Source: Sphingosinicella xenopeptidilytica (GTDB lineage: Bacteria > Pseudomonadota > Alphaproteobacteria > Sphingomonadales > Sphingomonadaceae). Taken from it: 64,000 nt of DNA. This document shows, one piece after another, positions 8,861 through 15,588 of this stretch. Location: positions 11,707-75,706 of the forward strand of contig NZ_JBHTIK010000010.1 of assembly GCF_042676985.1 (NCBI RefSeq), written 5' to 3'. Each line of letters starts with the position of its first letter. Positions within the stretch are counted from its first letter, which is position 1. A program made the position numbers and the translations under genes. The notes under the pieces were generated by a model. That model saw only the letters and a list, made by a program, of their open reading frames with translations. It ran no database searches and was not told the DNA's origin.

Positions 8861-8892
8861 GATGCCATAACGGTTCAGGGGAGATTTCGACC

Positions 8893-10692
8893 ATGAAAAG
8901 CCTGACTTCCGCGCTCGCACTTGCCGCCATGCTGCTCGCGACTGGCGCGTCGCCCGCGCCGACAGCGGCCGAGGCTGACGCCTTCGTCGCAAAGGCGGAA
9001 AAGGATCTGGAGGAGCTGGGCATCTTCGCGGCGCGCGCCGCGTGGGTGAATGCGACCTACATTACCGACGACACTGATATCCTCGCTGCGCGAACGGGCG
9101 CCGCTTACACGGAAGCTGCCGTGCGCTACGCGTCGGAAGCCGCGAAATATGCGCCGCTGCCGGGCCTCTCTTACGACACAAAGCGCAAGCTTGACATGTT
9201 GCGGCAGGGCCTTGTCGCGCCCGCGCCGAATACGCCGGGCGCGGCGGACACGCTATCCACGCTGCTCACCGGGCTGCAATCCACGTACGGCAAGGGCAAG
9301 GGCACCTACAAAGGCGAGGCGAAGAGCGGCAACGACCTCGAAGAACTGATGGGCACCGAGCGCGATCCCGAGGTGTTGAAGGAGATGTGGATTTCCTGGC
9401 ACAAGATCGGCGTGCCGATGCGGAATGATTATACGCAGTTCGTCTCCATCTCGAACGCGGGCTCGAAGGAACTCGGCTATGTCGACACCGGCGCACAGTG
9501 GCGCGCGGGCTACGACATGGACCCGGACGCGTTCGCGAAGCTCACCGACGACACGTGGAAGCAGGTGAAGCCGCTCTACGATCAGCTGCACTGCTACACG
9601 CGCACGAAGCTCAACGAGAAATACGGCGATGCCGTGCAGCCGAAGACCGGCCCGATCCGTGCCGACCTGCTCGGCAACATGTGGGCGCAGGAATGGGGCA
9701 ATATCTACGACGTCGTCGCGCCGAAGGGCGCGGGCGATGTCGGCTACGATCTCACCGAATTGCTTGCCGCCAAGGGCTATACGCCGGAGCAGATCGTGAA
9801 GACGGGCGAGGCGTTCTTCTCGTCTGTCGGCTTCGCGCCGCTGCCGCAGAGCTTCTGGCAGCGCTCGATGATCACAGCGCCGCGCGACCGCGAGGTGGTG
9901 TGTCATGCGAGCGCGTGGGACGTCGACAACAAGGACGATATCCGCATCAAGATGTGCACCAAGGTGAACGGCGACGACTTTGTCACCGTCCATCACGAGC
10001 TTGGGCACAACTACTACCAGCGCGCCTATAACCAGCAGTCGTATCTCTACATGAACAGCGCCAACGACGGCTTCCACGAAGCGGTCGGCGATTTCATCGC
10101 GCTTTCCGTGACGCCGGATTACCTCGTGAAGATCGGGCTTCTCGACCCGAAGGCGGTGCCGAGCGCGGACAAGGACATCGGGCTGCTTTTGAAGCAAGCG
10201 ATGGACAAGGTGGCGTTCCTCCCCTTCGGGCTTCTCATCGACAAATGGCGCTGGGGCGTGTTCTCGGGACAGATCACACCCAACACCTACAACGCGGCGT
10301 GGAACGACCTTCGCCTCCAGTATCAGGGCATCGTGCCGCCGGTGCCGCGCAGCGAGGCGGATTTCGATCCCGGAGCGAAGTATCACATCCCCGGCAATAC
10401 GCCCTACACGCGCTATTTCCTCGCGCGGCTGCTGCAATTCCAGTTCCATCAGGCGGCGTGCAAACAGGCGGGCTGGAAGGGGCCGCTGCATCGCTGCTCG
10501 ATCTATGGCGACAAGAAGGTGGGCGAGAAGCTGAACGCCATGCTGGCGATGGGCGCTTCGAAGCCGTGGCCGGATGCGCTACAGGCGTTTACGGGTTCGC
10601 GGCAGATGGATGGCAAGGCGATGATCGCCTATTTCCAGCCGCTGATGACGTGGCTTCAGCGACAGAACAAGGGCAAGACCTGCGGCTGGTAG
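8893..10692 (+). CDS. M2-family zinc dipeptidyl carboxypeptidase (angiotensin-converting-enzyme-like)
   Basis: A secreted zinc metallopeptidase of 599 residues that in this family removes C-terminal dipeptides from oligopeptides. Residues 1-27 form a signal peptide (MKSLTSALALAAMLLATGAS...). The zinc site is HHELGH, with His368, Glu369 and His372, and the third ligand is Glu396 in GFHEAVGDF, the exact gluzincin spacing of the M2 family. A good AGGGGAG ribosome site precedes the ATG. It probably works in the periplasm in peptide scavenging. It is monocistronic and converges on amn with a 3-base gap. Confidence 0.94.
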   Translation: MKSLTSALALAAMLLATGASPAPTAAEADAFVAKAEKDLEELGIFAARAAWVNATYITDDTDILAARTGAAYTEAAVRYASEAAKYAPLPGLSYDTKRKLDMLRQGLVAPAPNTPGAADTLSTLLTGLQSTYGKGKGTYKGEAKSGNDLEELMGTERDPEVLKEMWISWHKIGVPMRNDYTQFVSISNAGSKELGYVDTGAQWRAGYDMDPDAFAKLTDDTWKQVKPLYDQLHCYTRTKLNEKYGDAVQPKTGPIRADLLGNMWAQEWGNIYDVVAPKGAGDVGYDLTELLAAKGYTPEQIVKTGEAFFSSVGFAPLPQSFWQRSMITAPRDREVVCHASAWDVDNKDDIRIKMCTKVNGDDFVTVHHELGHNYYQRAYNQQSYLYMNSANDGFHEAVGDFIALSVTPDYLVKIGLLDPKAVPSADKDIGLLLKQAMDKVAFLPFGLLIDKWRWGVFSGQITPNTYNAAWNDLRLQYQGIVPPVPRSEADFDPGAKYHIPGNTPYTRYFLARLLQFQFHQAACKQAGWKGPLHRCSIYGDKKVGEKLNAMLAMGASKPWPDALQAFTGSRQMDGKAMIAYFQPLMTWLQRQNKGKTCGW

Positions 10693-10695
10693 CCG

Positions 10696-12135
10696 CTACC
10701 GGAACGCCGGTTCGTCGAAGGCCCGGAGTTTGCGGCTGTGCAGCCGCGAACCGGCGGCGCGGAGCAGGTCGCAAGTGGCGATGCCGATGCGGATGTGCTC
10801 GCGGATGGCGCGTTCGTAAAAGCGGTTCGCCTGCCCCGGCAGCTTGAGTTCGCCGTGCAGTGGCTTGTCTGAGACGCAGAGCAGCGTGCCGTAGGGGACG
10901 CGGAAGCGGTATCCCTGCGCGGCGATCGTTGCCGATTCCATGTCGATCGCGACGGCGCGCGACTGCGAGAAGCGCAGCGCCGAGAGCGAGTAGCGCAGTT
11001 CCCAGTTGCGGTCGTCGGTGGTGACGACGGTGCCGGTGCGCAGGCGCCTTTTCAGCGCATCGGCGCTCTCGCCGGTCACATCCAGCGCAGCCTGCTGCAG
11101 CGCCTGCTGTACCTCGGCGATGGCGGGTATGGGAATCTCCGGCGGCAGCACGTCGTCGAGCACGTGATCGTCGCGTAGATATGCGTGGGCGAGCACGTAG
11201 TCGCCGATCGTCTGCGTGGGGCGAAGGCCGCCGCAGTGGCCGATCATCAGCCACGCCTCCGGTCGCAGCACGGCGAGATGGTCGGTGATCGTCTTGGCGT
11301 TCGAGGGGCCGACGCCGATGTTGACGAGGCTGATGCCGGTGCCGTCCTCGCTCATCAAATGCCACGCGGGCATCTGGTGGCGCCGCCATGCCGCGTCGGA
11401 AGCCATACGCTCAGGGTCGGCGTCGCCCGCGGTCATCACCACGCCGCCAGCGCCCGAGAGCGCGATGTAGCGGCCGCCGGGCGTCAGCTGCTCGCAGGCC
11501 CAGCGCACGAACTCGTCGACGTAGCGGTGGTAGTTGGTGAACAGCACGTAGCGCTGCACGTGCTCGGGCGGCGTGCCGGTATAGTGGCGCAGGCGCGCGA
11601 GGCTGAAATCGGTGCGCAGCGCGTCGAACAGCGCGAGCGGCCGCGCCGGGCTGAGCGCCGGGTTCCAGAGGCCGTCCGCGACCTCGTCCCCGATAAAGGC
11701 AAGTTCGGTTGCCGGGAACCAGCGCGCCAGCTCTTCCGCCGTCACCTCGCCGAGATCGACGCCGCCGGCATCGAGCACGTAGGGGAAGGGAATTTCCTGG
11801 CGGCCGGGCGCGGCCTCGAACGTCACGCCGTAGTCGCGGACGAGAAGATTGATCTGTTCGGCGAGATAGTCGCGGAACAGCGCGGGCCGCGTGATGCTGG
11901 TGGCGTAGGTGCCCGGTGCGGTGAGCCGCCCCCAGGCGTGAGAGGCGGGCCGCGCCGCGCGCTCGCCGCCATAAGTCAGGCGAAGCTCGGGGTATGCAAA
12001 GGCACCCGCCTCGCGCGCTGCCGCGTCGGGGCGGGTGCCGTCTGCGATATAGGCTTGCAGGGCAGTTCGCAGCCGTTCGCGGGACGCCTCGTAGAGGCGA
12101 TCGAGTTCCGCGACGACGGCTGCGGCGTCCTGCAT
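10696..12135 (-). CDS. amn: AMP nucleosidase
   Basis: Hydrolyses AMP to adenine and ribose 5-phosphate in purine salvage and energy control. It has 479 residues, close to the E. coli enzyme. The N-terminal regulatory half includes LRLTYGGERAARPASHAWG; the C-terminal half has the nucleoside-phosphorylase fold with LVNIGVGPSNAKTITDHLAV, GHCGGLRPTQTIGDYVLA and the purine-site run AVAIDMESATIAAQGYRFR. The next gene upstream on the same strand, a peroxiredoxin, ends 6 bases before its start, so the two may share a transcript. Confidence 0.94.
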   Translation of the reverse strand: MQDAAAVVAELDRLYEASRERLRTALQAYIADGTRPDAAAREAGAFAYPELRLTYGGERAARPASHAWGRLTAPGTYATSITRPALFRDYLAEQINLLVRDYGVTFEAAPGRQEIPFPYVLDAGGVDLGEVTAEELARWFPATELAFIGDEVADGLWNPALSPARPLALFDALRTDFSLARLRHYTGTPPEHVQRYVLFTNYHRYVDEFVRWACEQLTPGGRYIALSGAGGVVMTAGDADPERMASDAAWRRHQMPAWHLMSEDGTGISLVNIGVGPSNAKTITDHLAVLRPEAWLMIGHCGGLRPTQTIGDYVLAHAYLRDDHVLDDVLPPEIPIPAIAEVQQALQQAALDVTGESADALKRRLRTGTVVTTDDRNWELRYSLSALRFSQSRAVAIDMESATIAAQGYRFRVPYGTLLCVSDKPLHGELKLPGQANRFYERAIREHIRIGIATCDLLRAAGSRLHSRKLRAFDEPAFR

Positions 12136-12141
12136 ATTGGC

Positions 12142-12627
12142 TTAGGCCAGCTGGCCCAGCAGATGCTCGGCGCTGGAGACGCGGAAGGCGCCCGGCTCTT
12201 CGATGTTGAGTTCGCTGACGACGCCGTCCTTCACGAGCACCGAGAAGCGCTGGCCGCGCTTGCCCATGCCGAACTTGGAAGCGTCCATGGTGAGGCCGAG
12301 CGCTTCCGAGAAGCTGCCGTTGCCGTCGGCGAGCATCGTCACCTTGCTGTCGGCGCCGGCGCTCTTGCCCCACGCGCCCATCACGAAGGCGTCGTTCACG
12401 GCGATGCAGGCGATCTCGTCGACGCCCTTCGCCTTCAGCTCTTCGGCATGGTCGATGAAGCCCGGCAGGTGCTTCGCCGAGCAGGTCGGGGTGAACGCGC
12501 CGGGGACCGAGAAGAGCGCGACGGTGCGGCCTGCGAAAAACTCGTCGGTGTGGACGGGCGCGGGGCCGCTGTCCGTCATCGTCATCAGCGTTGCGCTCGG
12601 GACCTTGTCGCCTACCGAAATCGTCAT
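12142..12627 (-). CDS. peroxiredoxin of the Prx5/AhpE-like (redoxin) type
   Basis: Thiol peroxidase of 161 residues. The peroxidatic Cys49 lies in PGAFTPTCSAKHLPGF, the classic PxxxTxxC motif of Prx5 enzymes. Later come NDAFVMGAWGK and GMGKRGQRFSVLVKDG. I see no other cysteine in the resolving position of two-Cys enzymes, so it probably uses an external thiol such as glutathione. The open frame continues far upstream, but the ATG at 12627 is preceded by AAGGAG at good spacing and gives the family N-terminus. It is followed by amn. Confidence 0.92.
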   Translation of the reverse strand: MTISVGDKVPSATLMTMTDSGPAPVHTDEFFAGRTVALFSVPGAFTPTCSAKHLPGFIDHAEELKAKGVDEIACIAVNDAFVMGAWGKSAGADSKVTMLADGNGSFSEALGLTMDASKFGMGKRGQRFSVLVKDGVVSELNIEEPGAFRVSSAEHLLGQLA

Positions 12628-12699
12628 GACACTTGCTCCTTGGACGGGGGAATCTGGACGCGCTTCGTAGCCGGTCCCCCGCCGATCGCCAAGCGTCCG

Positions 12700-12729
12700 T
12701 TGGCATAAGCCAGTAGGATTGCCTATAGT
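12700..12729 (+). promoter_or_regulatory. sigma-70-type promoter of algH, with little or no leader
   Basis: TTGGCA (12700-12705), an 18-base spacer and TATAGT (12724-12729). The -10 ends 6 bases before the algH ATG at 12736, so a start about 7 bases downstream would fall on the A of ATG. No Shine-Dalgarno is visible in between, which fits a leaderless mRNA. Confidence 0.55.
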
Positions 12730-12735
12730 TCCGCC

Positions 12736-13296
12736 ATGGACGTCGCGCCTTATCTTTCGGGACAGCTGCTGCTGTCGATGCCCGGCATGGCCGATCCGCG
12801 ATTCGAGCGCGTGGTGATCGCGATGTGCGTTCACGATGCCGAATCGGCGCTGGGGCTGATCGTCAACAAGGTCCGCGACGACATCGATGTGCGCAGCCTG
12901 CTCGAACAGCTCGATGTCGATCCCGGCATCGCGCCCGCCGTGCCGGTGTTCGCGGGCGGCCCGGTGGAGCCGGGCCGGGGCTTCGTGCTGCACAGCCCGG
13001 AATACGAGGGCCAGTCGACGCTCTCCGTGGGCGGGCGCTGGGCGCTGACCGCAACGCTCGATATCCTGCGCGACATCGCCGCCGGAAAGGGGCCGAAACG
13101 CTGGCTCATCGCGCTTGGCTACGCGGGCTGGGGACCGGGCCAGCTCGATGAGGAAATGACGCGCCACGGCTGGTTCGCGGTGCCGGGAACCCCCGAACTG
13201 CTGTTCGATGCGCCGATGGAAAGCCGCTGGCCCTCCGCCTTCGCAGGCGCGGGCATCGATGTCGGCCTCCTCAGCGCGAGCGCCGGACACGCATAG
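12736..13296 (+). CDS. YqgE/AlgH family protein
   Basis: A 186-residue protein of the UPF0301/AlgH family (DUF179), whose biochemical role is unsettled. Family features are the N-terminal LSGQLLLSMPGMADPRFERV, the central GLIVNKV and the FAGGPVEPGRGFVLHS segment, and the C-terminal LGYAGWGPGQLDEEM. The frame is complete and of normal length. Its ATG has no ribosome site and lies directly behind a -10 element, so translation is probably from a leaderless message. Confidence 0.9.
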   Translation: MDVAPYLSGQLLLSMPGMADPRFERVVIAMCVHDAESALGLIVNKVRDDIDVRSLLEQLDVDPGIAPAVPVFAGGPVEPGRGFVLHSPEYEGQSTLSVGGRWALTATLDILRDIAAGKGPKRWLIALGYAGWGPGQLDEEMTRHGWFAVPGTPELLFDAPMESRWPSAFAGAGIDVGLLSASAGHA

Positions 13297-13418
13297 GCAT
13301 TCGCGCTTAATTGTTCGGCAACCGTTCCGTTTAAGGCCTGATTTACACCCGAGTCGCACTCTTCGCCTGCCGCCGGGAGAAGAGGGTCCATCCCAGCGTG
13401 TCAACTGGGGGTCACGTC

Positions 13419-13883
13419 ATGAAAAGAGTTTCGAAAATGCTGGTCAGCAGCGCCACCGCGCTGCTGTCCCTGTCGCTTGCCACGCCGGCGGCCGCGCAGA
13501 ACTGCTGGAACGGCGCAGCGGTGAAGGCCGCCAAGGTGCGCGACCTGCAGACGCTGCTGATGGTCGGCGCGCTGCAATGCCGTTCCACGCAGTATGACGT
13601 GCTCGGCCACTACAATCGCTTCGTGAAGGCGCACCGCACGACGATTTCCGCGCACAACGACGTGCTGAAAACGCACTTCGTCCGCGCCGGCAAAGCGCGC
13701 GACTACGACCGCTTCACCACCGCGATGGCGAACGGCCATTCGGCCGGCGCCGCCAATCCGGAATTCTGCAGGGAAACCGCCGCGCTCGCCGAACAGGTCG
13801 CCGGACTCGGCCGCACCGAGGTCGAGGCGATTGCCGACCGGATGTTCGTTTCGCCCAAGGGTGTCGGCCGCACCTGCTCCTGA
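13419..13883 (+). CDS. small secreted four-cysteine protein, function unknown
   Basis: A 154-residue protein I do not recognise as a named family. Residues 1-27 form a signal peptide (MKRVSKMLVSSATALLSLSL... ending ATPAAAQ). The mature part starts with NCWNG, and later cysteines are in LQCRST, EFCRET and RTCS at the very end: four in all, enough for two disulfides in the periplasm. The middle (HYNRFVKAHRTTISAHND) is helical and His-rich. The frame is open from a GTG at 13398; I chose the ATG at 13419 because the signal peptide begins there. It sits alone between algH and ahcY. Confidence 0.75.
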   Translation: MKRVSKMLVSSATALLSLSLATPAAAQNCWNGAAVKAAKVRDLQTLLMVGALQCRSTQYDVLGHYNRFVKAHRTTISAHNDVLKTHFVRAGKARDYDRFTTAMANGHSAGAANPEFCRETAALAEQVAGLGRTEVEAIADRMFVSPKGVGRTCS

Positions 13884-14034
13884 GCCGGGCGCTGCAAGCG
13901 TTTCAGTCTCGTCGCGTCGCTTACCGTTTTCCCAGTCCCCCTGACCCGTCGCCGCTGTTTTTCCTCCCCTTTTGCGGCGGTGGCGGGCGGTTTCTTGCGG
14001 CTGCGCGGGTTCATGCTCGCGCGGCCGCCTTTCT

Positions 14035-14063
14035 TTGTGGACATAAAGAGTTCTTTATATTCT
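14035..14063 (+). promoter_or_regulatory. palindromic operator inside the ahcY promoter (SahR-like candidate)
   Basis: ATAAAGA (14043-14049), 2-base spacer, TCTTTAT (14052-14058): a 7-base perfect dyad, extended to ACATAAAGA against ATATAAAGA. A possible promoter TTGTGG (14035-14040), 17 bases, TATTCT (14058-14063) places the dyad between -35 and -10, the expected place for a repressor. ArsR-family SahR proteins are known to control S-adenosylhomocysteine genes in proteobacteria; assigning this site to such a regulator is inference, and no such gene is in the window. Confidence 0.5.
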
Positions 14064-14148
14064 CTCTTGCCTTGAGCCGAGCCCTCTCGTAATCCCGCCT
14101 CATGATATCCGCGCGGCCGCCCGCGCGCACAGAGACAGGAAAAAGATC

Positions 14149-15537
14149 ATGGCGCAGGATTATATCGTCCGGGACATCACGCTCGCCGATTGGGGCCGCA
14201 AGGAACTTGCCATTGCGGAAACCGAAATGCCGGGCCTGATGTCGCTCCGCGCCGAATATGGTGCGTCGAAGCCCCTGAAAGGCGCGCGCATCACCGGCTC
14301 GCTGCACATGACGATCCAGACCGCGGCGCTGATCGAGACGCTGACCGCGCTCGGCGCCGAGGTGCGTTGGGCCTCGTGCAACATCTATTCGACGCAGGAC
14401 CATGCCGCCGCTGCCATCGCCGCGCAGGGCATCCCCGTGTTCGCCGTGAAGGGCGAAACGCTCGCCGAATACTGGGACTACATCGACCTCACCTTCCAGT
14501 GGCCGGGTGAGCCCGCCAACATGATCCTCGACGACGGCGGTGACGCCACGATGTTCATCCTCTGGGGCGCACGTCTCGAGGCGGGGGAGAGCTTCCCCGC
14601 GCCGACCAACGAGGAGGAAGAGGAATTCCAGCGCGTCGTGAAGGCGCGCGCGGCCGCCTCGCCGGGCTTCTTTACGAAGACGCTGAAGAGCATTCGCGGC
14701 GTCTCGGAAGAGACGACCACCGGCGTCCACCGCCTCTACGAGCTGGCGAAGGCAGGCAAGCTGCCGTTCCCGGCGATCAATGTGAACGACAGCGTCACCA
14801 AGTCGAAGTTCGACAACAAGTACGGCTGCAAGGAAAGCCTCGTCGACGGCATCCGCCGCGGCACCGACGTGATGATGGCGGGCAAGGTCGCCGTCGTCGC
14901 GGGTTACGGCGATGTCGGCAAGGGCTCGGCCGCCTCGCTGCGGGGCGCGGGCGCCCGCGTCATGGTCACCGAGATCGACCCGATCTGCGCATTGCAGGCG
15001 GCGATGGACGGCTTCCAGGTTGTCACCATGGAGACGGCGGCGCCGCTCGCCGACATCTTCGTGACCGCGACCGGCAATAAGGACGTTATCACGCTCGATC
15101 ACATGCGGGCGATGAAGGACATGGCGATCGTCGGCAACATCGGCCACTTCGACAACGAGATTCAGGTCGGCGCGCTCAAGAACTACAAGTGGACCGAGGT
15201 GAAGCCGCAGGTCGACATGATCGAATTCGCGGACGGCAAGCGCATCCTGCTGCTCTCGCAGGGGCGCCTGCTCAACCTCGGCAACGCCACCGGTCACCCC
15301 AGCTTCGTGATGTCGGCGAGCTTTTCCAACCAGGTGCTCGCGCAGATCGAACTGTTCACGCGCGGCGGCGACTACAAGAACGAGGTCTACGTGCTGCCGA
15401 AGCACCTCGACGAGAAAGTGGCGGCGCTGCACCTCGAAAAGCTCGGCGTGGAACTTACGAAGCTTTCCGGCGAGCAGTCCGCTTACCTCGGCATCGATGC
15501 CGCCGGTCCCTTCAAGACCGACCAATACCGCTACTGA
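14149..15537 (+). CDS. ahcY: adenosylhomocysteinase
   Basis: Splits S-adenosylhomocysteine into homocysteine and adenosine, removing the product inhibitor of methyltransferases. It has 462 residues, the long form found in proteobacteria. Seen: VRDITLADWGRKELAIAETE at the start, SLHMTIQTAALIETL, the NAD-binding GYGDVGKGSAASLRGAGA and the conserved C-terminal end FKTDQYRY. The upstream 265 bases carry a palindromic operator. divL starts 51 bases downstream. Confidence 0.97.
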   Translation: MAQDYIVRDITLADWGRKELAIAETEMPGLMSLRAEYGASKPLKGARITGSLHMTIQTAALIETLTALGAEVRWASCNIYSTQDHAAAAIAAQGIPVFAVKGETLAEYWDYIDLTFQWPGEPANMILDDGGDATMFILWGARLEAGESFPAPTNEEEEEFQRVVKARAAASPGFFTKTLKSIRGVSEETTTGVHRLYELAKAGKLPFPAINVNDSVTKSKFDNKYGCKESLVDGIRRGTDVMMAGKVAVVAGYGDVGKGSAASLRGAGARVMVTEIDPICALQAAMDGFQVVTMETAAPLADIFVTATGNKDVITLDHMRAMKDMAIVGNIGHFDNEIQVGALKNYKWTEVKPQVDMIEFADGKRILLLSQGRLLNLGNATGHPSFVMSASFSNQVLAQIELFTRGGDYKNEVYVLPKHLDEKVAALHLEKLGVELTKLSGEQSAYLGIDAAGPFKTDQYRY

Positions 15538-15560
15538 CGCGATCAACAGGGATTCAAACC

Positions 15561-15588
15561 GGCGGCGACTGCGTCTAAGGTCGCCGCC
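15561..15588 (+). promoter_or_regulatory. hairpin abutting the divL start codon
   Basis: GGCGGCGAC (15561-15569) pairs perfectly with GTCGCCGCC (15580-15588) around a 10-base loop, and the divL GTG begins at 15589. The likely ribosome site AAGG (15577-15580) falls mostly in the loop. There is no T-run, so it is not a normal terminator for ahcY; it could modulate translation of the kinase. Confidence 0.5.

Noticed and set aside
13884..14148. An SAH or SAM riboswitch ahead of ahcY
   Set aside because: I could not find the pseudoknot or conserved core expected for such RNAs; the palindrome in the promoter explains control better.
14011..15546. A 511-codon open frame on the minus strand opposite ahcY
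   Set aside because: Shadow of the third codon positions in a GC-rich gene; the translation is low-complexity Arg/Val/Asp and the plus strand encodes a complete ahcY.
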